A program made the position numbers and the translations under genes. DNA of 58,063 bases from Verrucomicrobiota bacterium (GTDB lineage Bacteria > Verrucomicrobiota > Verrucomicrobiia > Opitutales > UBA2995). Below are positions 1 through 9,770 of this stretch, one piece after another. The stretch covers positions 1 through 58,063 of the forward strand of contig JAQBYJ010000029.1 of assembly GCA_027622555.1 (NCBI GenBank). Reading direction: 5' to 3'. The notes under the pieces were generated by a model. It saw only the letters and a program-made list of their open reading frames with translations, searched no databases and was not told the DNA's origin. How positions within the stretch are numbered: position 1 is the stretch's first letter; each line of letters opens with the position of its first letter.

Positions 1-27
1 CTGGCCTTACAACCCTACTGAGGTTGA

Positions 28-1149
28 TTATTGATGAAATGTTAGGCCACTTTGGTCTTCGATTTTGGCTTTCATTCCCCATCCGCCGACAACTTCTTTT
101 ATCGCAAAAACGATTTCGTTGTCTCCGGCTTCAAGATCCAGATAGATGGAGTCGAAATAGCCAATAGTGCCAAGGTAGCGGTAGTCTCTGGTTCTAAATT
201 CGTTGGTGCCGCTGTAGACCAGTTGCCCGTTTACAAATGCCAGGACTTCATCGCTGTAGCCGAAGTCGAATTTTTTAATTTGTTTTGTCCGAGACGAGAC
301 ATTGATTTTTACGAGGGCGGTGTTTTTGCCTTCTGATCGATCCACACCCTTAGATATGTTAATCGAACCTGTGTAGTCGGGCCATGCGGAATGCCGGGCG
401 AGCTCAGAAAAGTGCTTTTCTCTGAACCAGGTTTCGCCTTCCAGGGCCGTATCCTCAATGACGTTTGAGATTTGGTACCCAGCAATGACGCCTGCCTCAA
501 AATCTGGCACTTCTTTTATGGGAAGTTTCAGTGGAGGGTTGTCCGTCTGGACGTAGGAGAAGTTTGCGAAATGTGAGTTGGCGTTTCCTTTTAATAAAAT
601 GGGTCCTTCGACATCACCGTGTTTTAGCTCATAAATCTGGAAGAGTGGGGTCTCCATGTCATTCACGAAAACCTCGCCTACGGTTCCGCTGATCACCAGT
701 TTCACGTGATTCCATGCGTTGTATTTAAAATCCAAAGCCGCACCGTAACCGTCTCCATGATACAGCTGCCATGCTGCGGTCCGATTGAACCTGGGAGTGT
801 ATTGATTGGCGTCAGGATTTCCAGATTGGTGGGGTCTCACATAAAATTCTTCAGAGTTTCTATCGTCTTGTGATCGGAAGAATATCCCCGGAAATCCACG
901 CCCTTCCGGGAAGGCGATATCGAACTCAATTATTCCGTTGTGGAATACGACGTCGTTGAGGGTTGCGACACCGCTAGGTAAGTAAAGGCTCTGCGCGCCC
1001 AGGTGCTCCTCAAATTTGAAGCCTTCCGATTTGATGGTCCAGTGAGAGTCATCCATTGGTACCGCGGCCTTATGATGATTCGCTGAGAGACTGAGGCAGG
1101 ATTGAAAGAATGCGAAAGTGAGGATCAGGGTGTGTTTGATAGAATTCAT
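28..1149 (-). CDS. Secreted DUF1080/LamG-like lectin-fold protein
   Basis: A 373-residue protein with an N-terminal signal peptide (hydrophobic stretch about residues 7-22), so it is probably exported to the periplasm or outside. Residues about 35-200 resemble the concanavalin-A-like fold of DUF1080 (3-keto-disaccharide hydrolase-like) proteins: a GIIEFDIAFPEGRGFPGIFFR strand pair, a NAWNHVKLVISG segment and a short FVNDME turn. The last ~120 residues look like a second beta-sandwich (FVNGQLVYSG, then GDNEIVFAI), as in carbohydrate-active enzymes. The gene is divergent from the response regulator at 1329. Family assignment is by motif appearance only; substrate unknown. Confidence 0.6.
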   Translation of the reverse strand: MNSIKHTLILTFAFFQSCLSLSANHHKAAVPMDDSHWTIKSEGFKFEEHLGAQSLYLPSGVATLNDVVFHNGIIEFDIAFPEGRGFPGIFFRSQDDRNSEEFYVRPHQSGNPDANQYTPRFNRTAAWQLYHGDGYGAALDFKYNAWNHVKLVISGTVGEVFVNDMETPLFQIYELKHGDVEGPILLKGNANSHFANFSYVQTDNPPLKLPIKEVPDFEAGVIAGYQISNVIEDTALEGETWFREKHFSELARHSAWPDYTGSINISKGVDRSEGKNTALVKINVSSRTKQIKKFDFGYSDEVLAFVNGQLVYSGTNEFRTRDYRYLGTIGYFDSIYLDLEAGDNEIVFAIKEVVGGWGMKAKIEDQSGLTFHQ

Positions 1150-1328
1150 ACGTTTAGATAGTCTTTGAACTTCTTAAAAGTTGGATTGAGATTTCAAAAA
1201 TGTTTCCGTCATCAATGATTCATTTGTAGCACACCAAGATGAACTGTTGGGGTGGGTTGGATTAAAAGTTTTTCATCTTCGGTTTTTAGGTGTGTGTCCG
1301 AGCTCCGTTTCTGCCGAAATGAAGGCCG

Positions 1329-2000
1329 ATGAGAATACTGGTTGCAGAGGACGAGAAGAAAATCGCCGATTTTATCAAGAAAGGGCTTGAAGAGATGGGG
1401 CACTCGACAGAGGTATGCATGGATGGCGACACGGCCTATGCGCTAGTGACCACTATGCCTTTTGATGCATTGATTCTCGATATCATGCTACCCGGTAGAG
1501 ATGGGCTAAGTATTTTAAAAAACCTCCGGGCTCAAAAAAACGGAGTCCCCATCTTAATTCTTACGGCACGGTCCGAATTGAATGAACGGCTCGAAGGCTT
1601 TCAGTTGGGGGCCGATGATTACCTTACGAAACCATTTTACCTCGAAGAATTAATCGCTCGACTCCACTCCATAGTGAGGCGTTCGACCGGGCATGCGCAC
1701 AGCATTATTCAGGCGGGACCTTTGTTGCTGAATGTTGTTACTCGTGAAGCCACTTATCATGGTGAATCGATAGAGCTTACCAACCGAGAATTTGCCCTGC
1801 TCGAATATATGATCCAGTCTCCAGGGCGAGTGTTCACACGGTCGCAGATTTATGAGCACGTATGGGGTTTCGATTTTGACCCGGGAACCAATTTAGTTGA
1901 CGTATACATACGACGAATACGGGGAAAGTTTGAGGATGTTCAAGTAGGAGAACTCATAGAGACCGTTCGGGGAACGGGTTATCGAATCAAAGCTTCATAG
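1329..2000 (+). CDS. OmpR/PhoB-family response regulator
   Basis: A 223-residue two-component response regulator. The receiver domain (1-115) has the acidic pocket E7/D8/E9, phospho-acceptor D51 in ALILDIMLPGRDG, T79 and K101 in LTKPF. Residues ~128-222 are the winged-helix Trans_reg_C DNA-binding domain, with the typical LTNREFALLEYM and VDVYIRRIRGK segments. It ends one base before the sensor kinase start, so the two form an operon. Family knowledge places CusR/CopR-like metal or envelope-stress regulators closest in style; the actual signal is unknown. A weak GAAGG precedes the ATG. Confidence 0.93.
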   Translation: MRILVAEDEKKIADFIKKGLEEMGHSTEVCMDGDTAYALVTTMPFDALILDIMLPGRDGLSILKNLRAQKNGVPILILTARSELNERLEGFQLGADDYLTKPFYLEELIARLHSIVRRSTGHAHSIIQAGPLLLNVVTREATYHGESIELTNREFALLEYMIQSPGRVFTRSQIYEHVWGFDFDPGTNLVDVYIRRIRGKFEDVQVGELIETVRGTGYRIKAS

Positions 2001-2001
2001 T

Positions 2002-3447
2002 ATGCGATCCTTCCGATTAAAGACTGTCCTTCTAACCGTTCTTCTGAGTGGCACACTTCTTATTTCAACCGGTGTCATTGGTTGGCATTGGCTGGAAGGC
2101 GAGTTTCGGGATGCGCTGGATGCCAAGATCGTGTTACCAGGCCAGCGCATTACCGAATATCATGGCTGGAATTCGGATTGGAAACAGTTTGCTACCACCA
2201 TCGATACTTTGATTGGCGAAGACTGGAAAGCAGATCGTATACTCAAATTGCGATCCAATATGTATAGTAGAAACGCTGTCTATCAGTCGGACAATTGGCC
2301 TGAAGATTTTCCTTCCAAAGACCTCCCCCGCTTCGATGAATTGATTAAGAAGACCTCGATGGGGATGTGGGGAAAAAGCGAAGGATTTGTGAGATATCCA
2401 CTTCTTGATGAGCCGCATTTGTATACGGTTCCGGTTGGTAAAACCAAGTGGAGAATGGCAACTCTGGCCAATCCCGAATTATCGATTTATATCGGAATCA
2501 GCCTGGACAGTTATCAGTCGAGAATCCGAAACCTCAGAATGTATTATTTTGGAGCTTTGGGTTTTGTGATAATAGCCATTGGAGGAGGAGCGTATTTGAT
2601 CGCTAGCCGCGCCGTCGGTCCTGTAGCAGCGATTGCTCAGACAGCCAGAATGACTTCGTCCAAAGATCTCAGCCAACGGATTTCATCCACTCATAAATAC
2701 GATAAAGAATTTGATACCTTGGTTTCCGTAATCAATGAGATGATGGATCGTCTCGAAATTAGTTTTCACCAGGCAATGCGATTTAGTTCCGATGCATCGC
2801 ATGAACTCAAAACGCCGCTCACCATCATTCAAAGTGAGATTTCTTCCCGATTACAGCATTGCGCACCTGATTCGGTCGAACAGCAAACCCTCAACCGTCT
2901 CATGGAGGAAGTAGAGCGGCTTAGGCGAATCATTCGAAGTCTCTTCTTATTATCTCAAGCGGATGCGGGGAAAATGCCTTTAACCATCGAGCGCTATAAC
3001 TTTTCTGAAGAATTGGGATCCTTTGCGCGGGATGCAGAGATCCTGGCTGAAGAATTTGGATTGAGGATAGAAACAAGTATCGCAGCCGACATCCATGTGA
3101 TGGCGGACCGACTCATGCTTGGACAGGTTATTCAAAACCTTATTTCCAACGCGATTAAACACAATAAGGCGAATGGGTTTGTGAGGATGGAACTAAAGTC
3201 GGATCGAGGAATAATAAGTTTTTCCATTGAAAACTCTGGTCCGATGATTTCGTCGGAAGATCAAGGTCTTATCTTTGATCGTTTCTATCGCGGACATAAC
3301 TGTCGTTCGACTAATTCACCTGGCCTTGGTCTTGGGCTAAGTTTAGCCAGGGAAATTGGCTTGGCTCACAATGGGAAACTTTTCCTGACAAAGAGCACCT
3401 CGGACTCAACACTGTTTGAATTGGAAATACACGCTTCTGATTCTTGA
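2002..3447 (+). CDS. Membrane sensor histidine kinase
   Basis: A 481-residue inner-membrane kinase partnered with the response regulator directly upstream (1-nt gap). TM1 lies at about residues 8-28, followed by a ~150-residue periplasmic sensor region and TM2 at about 180-200. A HAMP linker comes next, then the dimerisation H-box SSDASHELKTPLT with phospho-acceptor H267, the N-box NLISNAIKHN near 379, a GPMISSEDQGLIFDRFYRG segment and the glycine-rich GLGLGLSLA lid near 440. The architecture matches the CusS/EnvZ class. The periplasmic domain was not recognised, so the stimulus cannot be named. Confidence 0.93.
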   Translation: MRSFRLKTVLLTVLLSGTLLISTGVIGWHWLEGEFRDALDAKIVLPGQRITEYHGWNSDWKQFATTIDTLIGEDWKADRILKLRSNMYSRNAVYQSDNWPEDFPSKDLPRFDELIKKTSMGMWGKSEGFVRYPLLDEPHLYTVPVGKTKWRMATLANPELSIYIGISLDSYQSRIRNLRMYYFGALGFVIIAIGGGAYLIASRAVGPVAAIAQTARMTSSKDLSQRISSTHKYDKEFDTLVSVINEMMDRLEISFHQAMRFSSDASHELKTPLTIIQSEISSRLQHCAPDSVEQQTLNRLMEEVERLRRIIRSLFLLSQADAGKMPLTIERYNFSEELGSFARDAEILAEEFGLRIETSIAADIHVMADRLMLGQVIQNLISNAIKHNKANGFVRMELKSDRGIISFSIENSGPMISSEDQGLIFDRFYRGHNCRSTNSPGLGLGLSLAREIGLAHNGKLFLTKSTSDSTLFELEIHASDS

Positions 3448-3685
3448 ATGAGCGAGGGGGTTACGGCTTTCTGCTGTTTCAAGGTCGCTGCCCTATAAAC
3501 CGCTTTTGCAACCGGGGGAGCTACGCTCAGGAGTGGGTTCGCTATCGAATGATGGCATCGACAGCCATGGTGCAAACGTCTTCAGCGGTTAACAGATTGC
3601 CTTTGCTTACTCCGATAAAGCGAAATAATTTCTTCCTTTTCTCATGCATGGTTTCTGCCAAGGTAACGTTGCTTACTGATCGACG

Positions 3686-4102
3686 ATGATTAAACGCAAA
3701 AAAAGATCCCAGCCTGAAGAGGAGTTTCAAATGGCTCCAATGATCGATATGGTTTTTCTGCTGTTGGTGTTTTTTATGTGTGTGAGTACCTTGGCTAAGG
3801 CGGACAAAGCTCAGGAAGTAGAGCTTCCTGAATCTCATGCCAGTGAGGTGCCTGAAGATGTTTCTGCGCGTGGAGTGGTTTCCGTTAAAGAAGACGGTAC
3901 CATTTATCTTGGGACGCAGTCCGTCAGTCTCGAAGCGCTGAAGGATCGTATCGGCGGCGAAATAAAAATGAATCCAGTGCTTAAAATTACCGTTCGGGCG
4001 GACAGGACCACTCCCTTTGCGGAAATAAAAAAAGTTTTAAAGGCGTGTGCAGAAGTAGGTGCGTACGAGGTCATCTACGCAACCTACGAAGCCAGGAGTT
4101 GA
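3686..4102 (+). CDS. ExbD/TolR-family biopolymer transport protein (first copy)
   Basis: A 138-residue protein with the ExbD/TolR layout: short basic N-terminus, one transmembrane helix (about residues 17-37) beginning APMIDMVFLLLVFF with the conserved intramembrane Asp at D21, and a periplasmic domain. In the family this Asp carries the proton-motive-force coupling of ExbB-ExbD/TolQ-TolR motors. It is followed one base later by a second ExbD-like gene. No ExbB/TolQ/MotA partner or TonB is adjacent, which is unusual. The ~240 bp upstream, after the kinase gene, contain no supportable gene. Confidence 0.85.
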   Translation: MIKRKKRSQPEEEFQMAPMIDMVFLLLVFFMCVSTLAKADKAQEVELPESHASEVPEDVSARGVVSVKEDGTIYLGTQSVSLEALKDRIGGEIKMNPVLKITVRADRTTPFAEIKKVLKACAEVGAYEVIYATYEARS

Positions 4103-4103
4103 G

Positions 4104-4550
4104 ATGGCCCGATTAAAAAAGAAACCAGGACCCAAGCCATCCATTCCTATCGCACCGATGATCGATATCGTGTTTTTGTTGCTCATGTATTACCTGGTGA
4201 CCTCGACGCTCGACAAACAGGAAGCGGACATCTCTTTCCAACTACCCGGAGTCGTTGAACAGAGCGAACCGATCGATATGCCGGATGAACAAATTATCGA
4301 AATCGACGATGCGGGTCAGGTTATTGTCAATGAGTATGCTTATGATTCACCTCAGTCGTCGCGGTTTTTGGAACTGACCGGAATGCTCACCCGATTTAAA
4401 GAATCCAGCGATGCCAACAAAGTGGAGGCATTGGTGACGATAGCGCCAAGCGATGGCACTACCCATCAAATGATCATCAAGGTTATGGACGCCTGTTCTA
4501 TCGCCGGGATTAAGGGCGTGAATTTTTCGGTGGGCGAGGAAACTCTTTAA
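4104..4550 (+). CDS. ExbD/TolR-family biopolymer transport protein (second copy)
   Basis: A 148-residue ExbD/TolR-like protein starting at the ATG one base after the previous stop; a longer in-frame start inside the upstream gene (4059) is less likely. The N-terminus is lysine/proline-rich, followed by a TM helix with IAPMIDIVFLLLMYYLV containing the conserved Asp, then a periplasmic domain. It is clearly a paralogue of the preceding gene, and two different ExbD subunits are common in motor operons of this phylum. The pair probably forms heteromers working with an ExbB encoded elsewhere; that last point is inference. Confidence 0.83.
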   Translation: MARLKKKPGPKPSIPIAPMIDIVFLLLMYYLVTSTLDKQEADISFQLPGVVEQSEPIDMPDEQIIEIDDAGQVIVNEYAYDSPQSSRFLELTGMLTRFKESSDANKVEALVTIAPSDGTTHQMIIKVMDACSIAGIKGVNFSVGEETL

Positions 4551-4670
4551 TTCCTGAATGTACTGTCTTTCAACCCAGACATACATGCCACCACCACTTC
4601 AATGTCACCAACCCTTCCCAAATAATAGGCGTTGTAATTCAGGGACTTATTGTTTTTTTCTTCGACCATT

Positions 4671-6074
4671 ATGAGTAAGCCATCCAAACAAGCGACCTGG
4701 GGTGGCCGGTTTTCCAACGGACCGGCGGAGCTTATGCTGCGTTTTAGTGAATCGGTGTCTTTTGACCAACGGCTCGCTCTCTTTGATATCCAATGCAGCG
4801 AAGCTCATTCGGCGATGCTGGCTGAGGTTGGTTTGCTAACTATCCCTGAAAAAGAGGCTATCCACGCCGGATTAGCTGAGATTCGCTCAGAAGTTGAAGC
4901 AGGATCGTTTATTTGGGACGTACGGTTTGAAGATGTTCACATGAATATCGAACAGGCGCTAACCGAGCGCGTGCCCGAAGCGGCCAAGCTGCATACCGCA
5001 CGTTCGCGTAATGACCAGATTGCCACCGACATGCGCTTGTTTTTCAAGGCCGCCTGTTCCGAACTGGAAGCTGGACTGAAAGCTGCCATAGCAGCATTGG
5101 TCGATCAGGCCGAAAAAAACCAATCAATTTACATTCCAGGTTACACTCACTTGCAACGGGCTCAGCCTGTCAGTGTTGCCCACCATTTATTGGCCTACGT
5201 TGAAATGCTGGGTCGGGACCTCGAGCGCGTAGGATCGGTAAAAGATCAGGCAAACTGGTGTCCGTTAGGATCCGGTGCTATTGCCGGCACTACTTTGCCT
5301 ATTGATCGGGAGTTGACTGCCGCGTTGCTCGGATTTGTAGACGACGCCGGTAACCCAAGAGTGACGCAAAATAGTATGGATGCGGTAAGCGACCGGGATG
5401 TCCACCTGGACTTTGTCTATGCCTGCTCGATGATTAGTCTGCATCTTTCCCGGTTATCGGAGGACTTTATTCTCTGGAGTAGCTCCGAGTTTGGTTTTGT
5501 CGTTTTACCGCAGAGTTTTTGCACAGGCTCATCCTTAATGCCGCAGAAGAAAAACTCGGACGCGATGGAGCTTGTCCGTGGAAAATCCGGCCGGATCGTA
5601 GGCGACCTTACCGCTTTATTGACGATGGTGAAAGGGCTGCCTTTGACCTATAACCGAGATCTTCAGGAAGACAAACCGCCTGTTTTCGATGCGCTCGACC
5701 AAACAATTCTATGTCTTCAAGTAGTTGAGGGTGTAGTCAGTGGATTGGCGATGGTCCCTGAAAAATGTGCAGTAGCGGTTTCGGATCCTGGGCTATTAGC
5801 TACGGACGTGGTAGATTATTTGGTAAACAAAGGTGTGCCATTTCGTGAAGCACACCATGTGATTGGAGCCCTGGTTGCTTTGGCCGAAGAAAAGACTGTT
5901 GGGCTAAATGCATTATCACTTGAAGACGTTCAATCTGTGGATCCACGGTTTGCTGCGGATTGGGTGAATTGTTTTGATGTTGAAAAGGCCTTAGCCGCGC
6001 GTGAAAAAACGGGCATGCCCGGCCCGGAACAAGTTCAACGTCAGATCAAAGCCTGGAAGAAACGTTTCGAGTAA
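4671..6074 (+). CDS. argH: Argininosuccinate lyase
   Basis: Cytoplasmic enzyme that cleaves argininosuccinate to arginine and fumarate, the last step of arginine synthesis. The 467-residue protein begins [14 protein letters not shown], the usual ArgH N-terminus; an upstream in-frame ATG at 4650 is less plausible. The fumarase/aspartase superfamily signature [20 protein letters not shown] is intact, as are the HTARSRNDQ and [10 protein letters not shown] motifs. Length is typical. It stands alone: the neighbours are exbD and the PPi-PEPCK-like gene rather than other arg genes. Confidence 0.96.
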   Translation: MSKPSKQATWGGRFSNGPAELMLRFSESVSFDQRLALFDIQCSEAHSAMLAEVGLLTIPEKEAIHAGLAEIRSEVEAGSFIWDVRFEDVHMNIEQALTERVPEAAKLHTARSRNDQIATDMRLFFKAACSELEAGLKAAIAALVDQAEKNQSIYIPGYTHLQRAQPVSVAHHLLAYVEMLGRDLERVGSVKDQANWCPLGSGAIAGTTLPIDRELTAALLGFVDDAGNPRVTQNSMDAVSDRDVHLDFVYACSMISLHLSRLSEDFILWSSSEFGFVVLPQSFCTGSSLMPQKKNSDAMELVRGKSGRIVGDLTALLTMVKGLPLTYNRDLQEDKPPVFDALDQTILCLQVVEGVVSGLAMVPEKCAVAVSDPGLLATDVVDYLVNKGVPFREAHHVIGALVALAEEKTVGLNALSLEDVQSVDPRFAADWVNCFDVEKALAAREKTGMPGPEQVQRQIKAWKKRFE

Positions 6075-6243
6075 AAATCCAAGTTTTTGCCCAGTCCGTT
6101 TTCCAAGCAATCTGATCGAATTCCGACTTTAAAAGGCTTTCTCATTGCATCGGCCCAAGACCTGCTAAAAATTTGAGCTTCGTACCTGGAAACCTACTCT
6201 TTAGAGGTGCGTGGTCACATCAAATTTCTACTCCAATCTCTGA

Positions 6244-9200
6244 ATGAACGAGCTAAAATACGCAATCGGCTTTGATCCTGAAACCTTAAGCGAGGTGGAA
6301 GGAGATATAAACCTGGTCGAATTTGTTAACCTGAAACTCGCTGCACGCGGTTTTCCTACCTACGGTAATCCCGACGATTTTCCCTTTTTAAAATTAGGTG
6401 AATCTTTGTTGGCAAATTTTGTGGAGAAAAATCGCCTTCTTCGCGATCACCTTTGCCCTGTGGATGCGCGTATTCATGATTTTATCAAGTCGTTCCTGGG
6501 TGAACATGCGAAAGAGATTGGAGAAACTACTTTTGTCCCCTCTCATAGTATGGTCTTGGAACGCCATGGCTTAGCCCGGGTACTCTCTCTGCCACCCGGC
6601 CAGGATCGATTCCAATCCGATATAATTGAATCCTACCGGGTAGTTAACGGCGTTTTGCATAACCCGAAAAGCGACAGGCGCACAACCAAAGGAGTATTTC
6701 ACGTGGTTGAAGGAGGTCTCCCGATTGCAGCCGATAAAAAGTCGGTTCCACAAATCGCGTTTGCACGGCTTTTAAGAGCTGCCCTAAATCCGCCGAAGGA
6801 GTTGATGCGAATTCCGTTTACTTCAACTCAGGAAAATCAGGCTGAATTGTTTGTATCCATAATGCTTCGTCCTGTTATTTGTCCCCATGTGGATGGAGCT
6901 ACTTCTCAGAAGACAATGGAGACACGATTTTTCGCTCCGGGTAATCTCGTCAGTAATTTGGATTTTGTGGAATCGATATTTGGAAATGCCGGGGATCCCT
7001 ATTTAGTCGAAAATGATTCTCAGTTGGATATTGAGCATTGGTCCGGACATACCGGCGCAGTGATATTGGCTCCTCATCTGACGAGCTTGAAAAAGAAAGA
7101 TCTTGGGCTTCCGAATGTTTCTGATGCTACGGAGCTCCAGAAACGAGACGGCATGTGTTGGGAGTCGGAAGAAGAACTCTACAATGATGGAGGTGCTTTT
7201 AAAGTCACCTGTCGAGATCACCGTGGTGTAATGGTGACTCTGATTGCTGACAATTACTTTGGGTACTGCAAAAAAGAAGTGAAGACGCAGATCAGTTATG
7301 CTGCCAACCTCTATGGGCAAGTTGAAGAAGAACATGCCGGAGGTGCTGTTGCATTTCCCAGTTATGATTTGGGGGAAGAGTTTCACCTTAGCAGCTATTT
7401 CCCGGAAGTGCACCACACCTTTGAAGATGTGGTAAAAAACTTTGGTGAGATCATGGATGTGAAGCCGGAAGGTTATGCGATTGATAAGAAGTACCCAAAT
7501 ATTGTGTACGTTCCGGCCGATGTGAATATCGCTCTTCGCGATCAGATTGTTACCTGGGAGAAGGAAGGGAAGAAACAGGAGATTCACCTGGTTCCCAATA
7601 CCACCTATGTGTTGCCATCCGGATACAAAGTAGAGATGGGTCGTCCAGCGGCAGGCTGGCGCTGGCGCTTATTCGGAACGACCGCGGAAGGTACCTTTTG
7701 CCACAAACCCTGTACCGTTTCCGGTGGAGGTAAGTCCGAGATCTCCAAGCCTATTTCAGACGCTATGGTTTTTGGCCCGGTATTCGTATCAGATTTCCAA
7801 AGTGATTTTGACCGAGTTGAACAAATTATTAACTATGAGTTTGGCCAACGTTTCAATAAAGCAGCTAGGAACCGTGAAAAGGGGCGACCCATTTTGAGTG
7901 TCGATCGTTCACTTGGATCGGTCGTAAAACTGTTTACGCCATCTTCCAAATATACCGACGAGCACAATGAATTTATTACCTCCATTCCGCGTTACATCCG
8001 CGACCTGGTTTTTGTTGTAAAACGGGTTTGGAAACCGGATTGGGGTGAAGATTGGCGCGGACGATTTGGTGTCGATGTTATCAATGGTATGTTCGGCAAT
8101 GAGCTGAAGTACCGGGAAACTAAATTAATTACTCACTACCTTCGTGTGGGTTTTATGCCTAATGGTTCTTGGCGAACTTTCAGTTTACGGAAGGATTTTA
8201 ATCCGTCTCAGAAGATCCAACGGGAAGACGATATTACCGCCTCTATTACGATTCCTGCTTCAACGGAGCTTAGGACGAATCCTCGGTTTAAGCATAGAGG
8301 GCTGAAGTTCACGCGAAACTGCGAGTATCGCTTTTTCCAGAGACCGGACGATGCCATTGTGCGTGGCTATGATAAACAAGCGGAGTTGGACTTTTCTGGC
8401 CCCAAAAACTTCTTTTCCAACTATGAGCCCATTACACGTGAGCGGGCGGAGGAAATTATGAAGGATATGATACGCTTTGATCAATTTACCGAGCCAATGC
8501 AGGAAATGATCAAACGCTTTGTCGCTGACGAAAGCGGCCCGGACTACATGGTCTGCACCGCTTTTCCCAGACTGGTTGATGGTGTGCCGACTAAGAATCC
8601 GCGATACCTTCAGGCGCGGCCAAACCTAATCAATCCGCGCAATATGTACCTATCCCATGTGGGTGCACGTTTGTTTCGTCGAATTCCACTGGATAAGGAA
8701 GTCCCGTTTCCAGTAAATGCTGTTCTTGCTGGCCGTCGTAACAACCCGCCTGACAAAGAAGCAGGAATTCGTCCTTTGTGTGTGTATAATCCTCTCCACT
8801 ATCAAGAGTTACCTGAGTTGTTTATGGACTTTATTGCGAGTCTGACAGGTAAATCTCCATCCACCACCGGTGCAGGATCTGAAGGGGCCTTAACGAAGGG
8901 ACCTTTCAATGCGTTGTCACCCATTGTGGATCTGAACAATGCGCTCGTATCCTATCTGATATCCGGGTACGCATGTTTTTCATCGGCTGCAGGTTGGATT
9001 GGTCCTAAATACCGCGTTGATCATGATATCAGTTTGTTAGTACCGGAAATCTGGTGCCGCATGACTCCGGAAGAACAGGATGTGAAGTTCCTTATCAGTG
9101 AAGGTCACTTGGAACCTGTGGAAGATTTTGAATATGATGGTAAAACTATTCCTGCCAGTCGCCTGGGTTACCGGATTACCAAAAAGTTTGTACACACGTT

Positions 9201-9717
9201 TTGCGGACGGATTCTTAGCAATCCTTCCAGTTTGTTTACGGAAGACATGTTGAAACCTGAATTACAGGACGAGGCTGTCTTTGTAGATGGAATAGAAAAT
9301 ATCATCGAGACTCAGAAGCGTGTAGCGAGGATGTATTTTGAGGATAAATCAATTGAGATGGCATGTCCGCCTCTTGCCGCTCTTTTAAACATTATGGCCT
9401 ACGGTCAGTTTGAAGGTAAAACGCTGGCCGATCCAGAGATCCGTGAATTGTTCACACCCGAAAATTGTTATGGTAGTGATTGGTATCAAGCCCGGCTCAT
9501 CACCAGGCACGAGGTCAGCGTGAAGTTAGCAAAACGTTCCGTGAATAGCATTAAGAAGTTTTTGGAAAAACCCGAATATGAAGACGAACGCGTCCGCCTC
9601 AAAATGGACGAGCGTTTGGCAGAGGCCCTGAGTTCATTGGAACAGATAAAGGGTCAACGCTCGCTCGTATTGTTTCGTGGAACCTTGGGTACAGATCCTT
9701 CTGTTACGGCCAAGTAA
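6244..9717 (+). CDS. Probable PPi-type phosphoenolpyruvate carboxykinase
   Basis: A very long cytosolic protein (1157 residues) that resembles the PPi-dependent PEP carboxykinase family (about 1100-1200 residues; described in Entamoeba and Propionibacterium), which interconverts oxaloacetate plus PPi with PEP, CO2 and phosphate. Supporting features are the overall length, the NYFGYCKKEVKTQISYAANL segment near residue 337, and CTVSGGGKSEISKP near 493, which occupies the place of the nucleotide-PEPCK P-loop but is glycine/serine-rich. No signal peptide or membrane helix is visible. Assigned from memory of family motifs; a conserved hypothetical is the alternative. Monocistronic in appearance, with 170 bp of non-coding DNA upstream. 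Confidence 0.65.
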   Translation: MNELKYAIGFDPETLSEVEGDINLVEFVNLKLAARGFPTYGNPDDFPFLKLGESLLANFVEKNRLLRDHLCPVDARIHDFIKSFLGEHAKEIGETTFVPSHSMVLERHGLARVLSLPPGQDRFQSDIIESYRVVNGVLHNPKSDRRTTKGVFHVVEGGLPIAADKKSVPQIAFARLLRAALNPPKELMRIPFTSTQENQAELFVSIMLRPVICPHVDGATSQKTMETRFFAPGNLVSNLDFVESIFGNAGDPYLVENDSQLDIEHWSGHTGAVILAPHLTSLKKKDLGLPNVSDATELQKRDGMCWESEEELYNDGGAFKVTCRDHRGVMVTLIADNYFGYCKKEVKTQISYAANLYGQVEEEHAGGAVAFPSYDLGEEFHLSSYFPEVHHTFEDVVKNFGEIMDVKPEGYAIDKKYPNIVYVPADVNIALRDQIVTWEKEGKKQEIHLVPNTTYVLPSGYKVEMGRPAAGWRWRLFGTTAEGTFCHKPCTVSGGGKSEISKPISDAMVFGPVFVSDFQSDFDRVEQIINYEFGQRFNKAARNREKGRPILSVDRSLGSVVKLFTPSSKYTDEHNEFITSIPRYIRDLVFVVKRVWKPDWGEDWRGRFGVDVINGMFGNELKYRETKLITHYLRVGFMPNGSWRTFSLRKDFNPSQKIQREDDITASITIPASTELRTNPRFKHRGLKFTRNCEYRFFQRPDDAIVRGYDKQAELDFSGPKNFFSNYEPITRERAEEIMKDMIRFDQFTEPMQEMIKRFVADESGPDYMVCTAFPRLVDGVPTKNPRYLQARPNLINPRNMYLSHVGARLFRRIPLDKEVPFPVNAVLAGRRNNPPDKEAGIRPLCVYNPLHYQELPELFMDFIASLTGKSPSTTGAGSEGALTKGPFNALSPIVDLNNALVSYLISGYACFSSAAGWIGPKYRVDHDISLLVPEIWCRMTPEEQDVKFLISEGHLEPVEDFEYDGKTIPASRLGYRITKKFVHTFCGRILSNPSSLFTEDMLKPELQDEAVFVDGIENIIETQKRVARMYFEDKSIEMACPPLAALLNIMAYGQFEGKTLADPEIRELFTPENCYGSDWYQARLITRHEVSVKLAKRSVNSIKKFLEKPEYEDERVRLKMDERLAEALSSLEQIKGQRSLVLFRGTLGTDPSVTAK

Positions 9718-9770
9718 AAAATAGTTTCCTTGGTGCCTCATTATTCATCCTAAGAAAATACCCGGGTCAT

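Noticed and set aside
3542-3838. 98-codon minus-strand ORF antisense to the first exbD gene, with a plausible-looking C-terminus
   Set aside because: It overlaps a well supported gene, has no recognisable family and most of its length mirrors exbD coding sequence.
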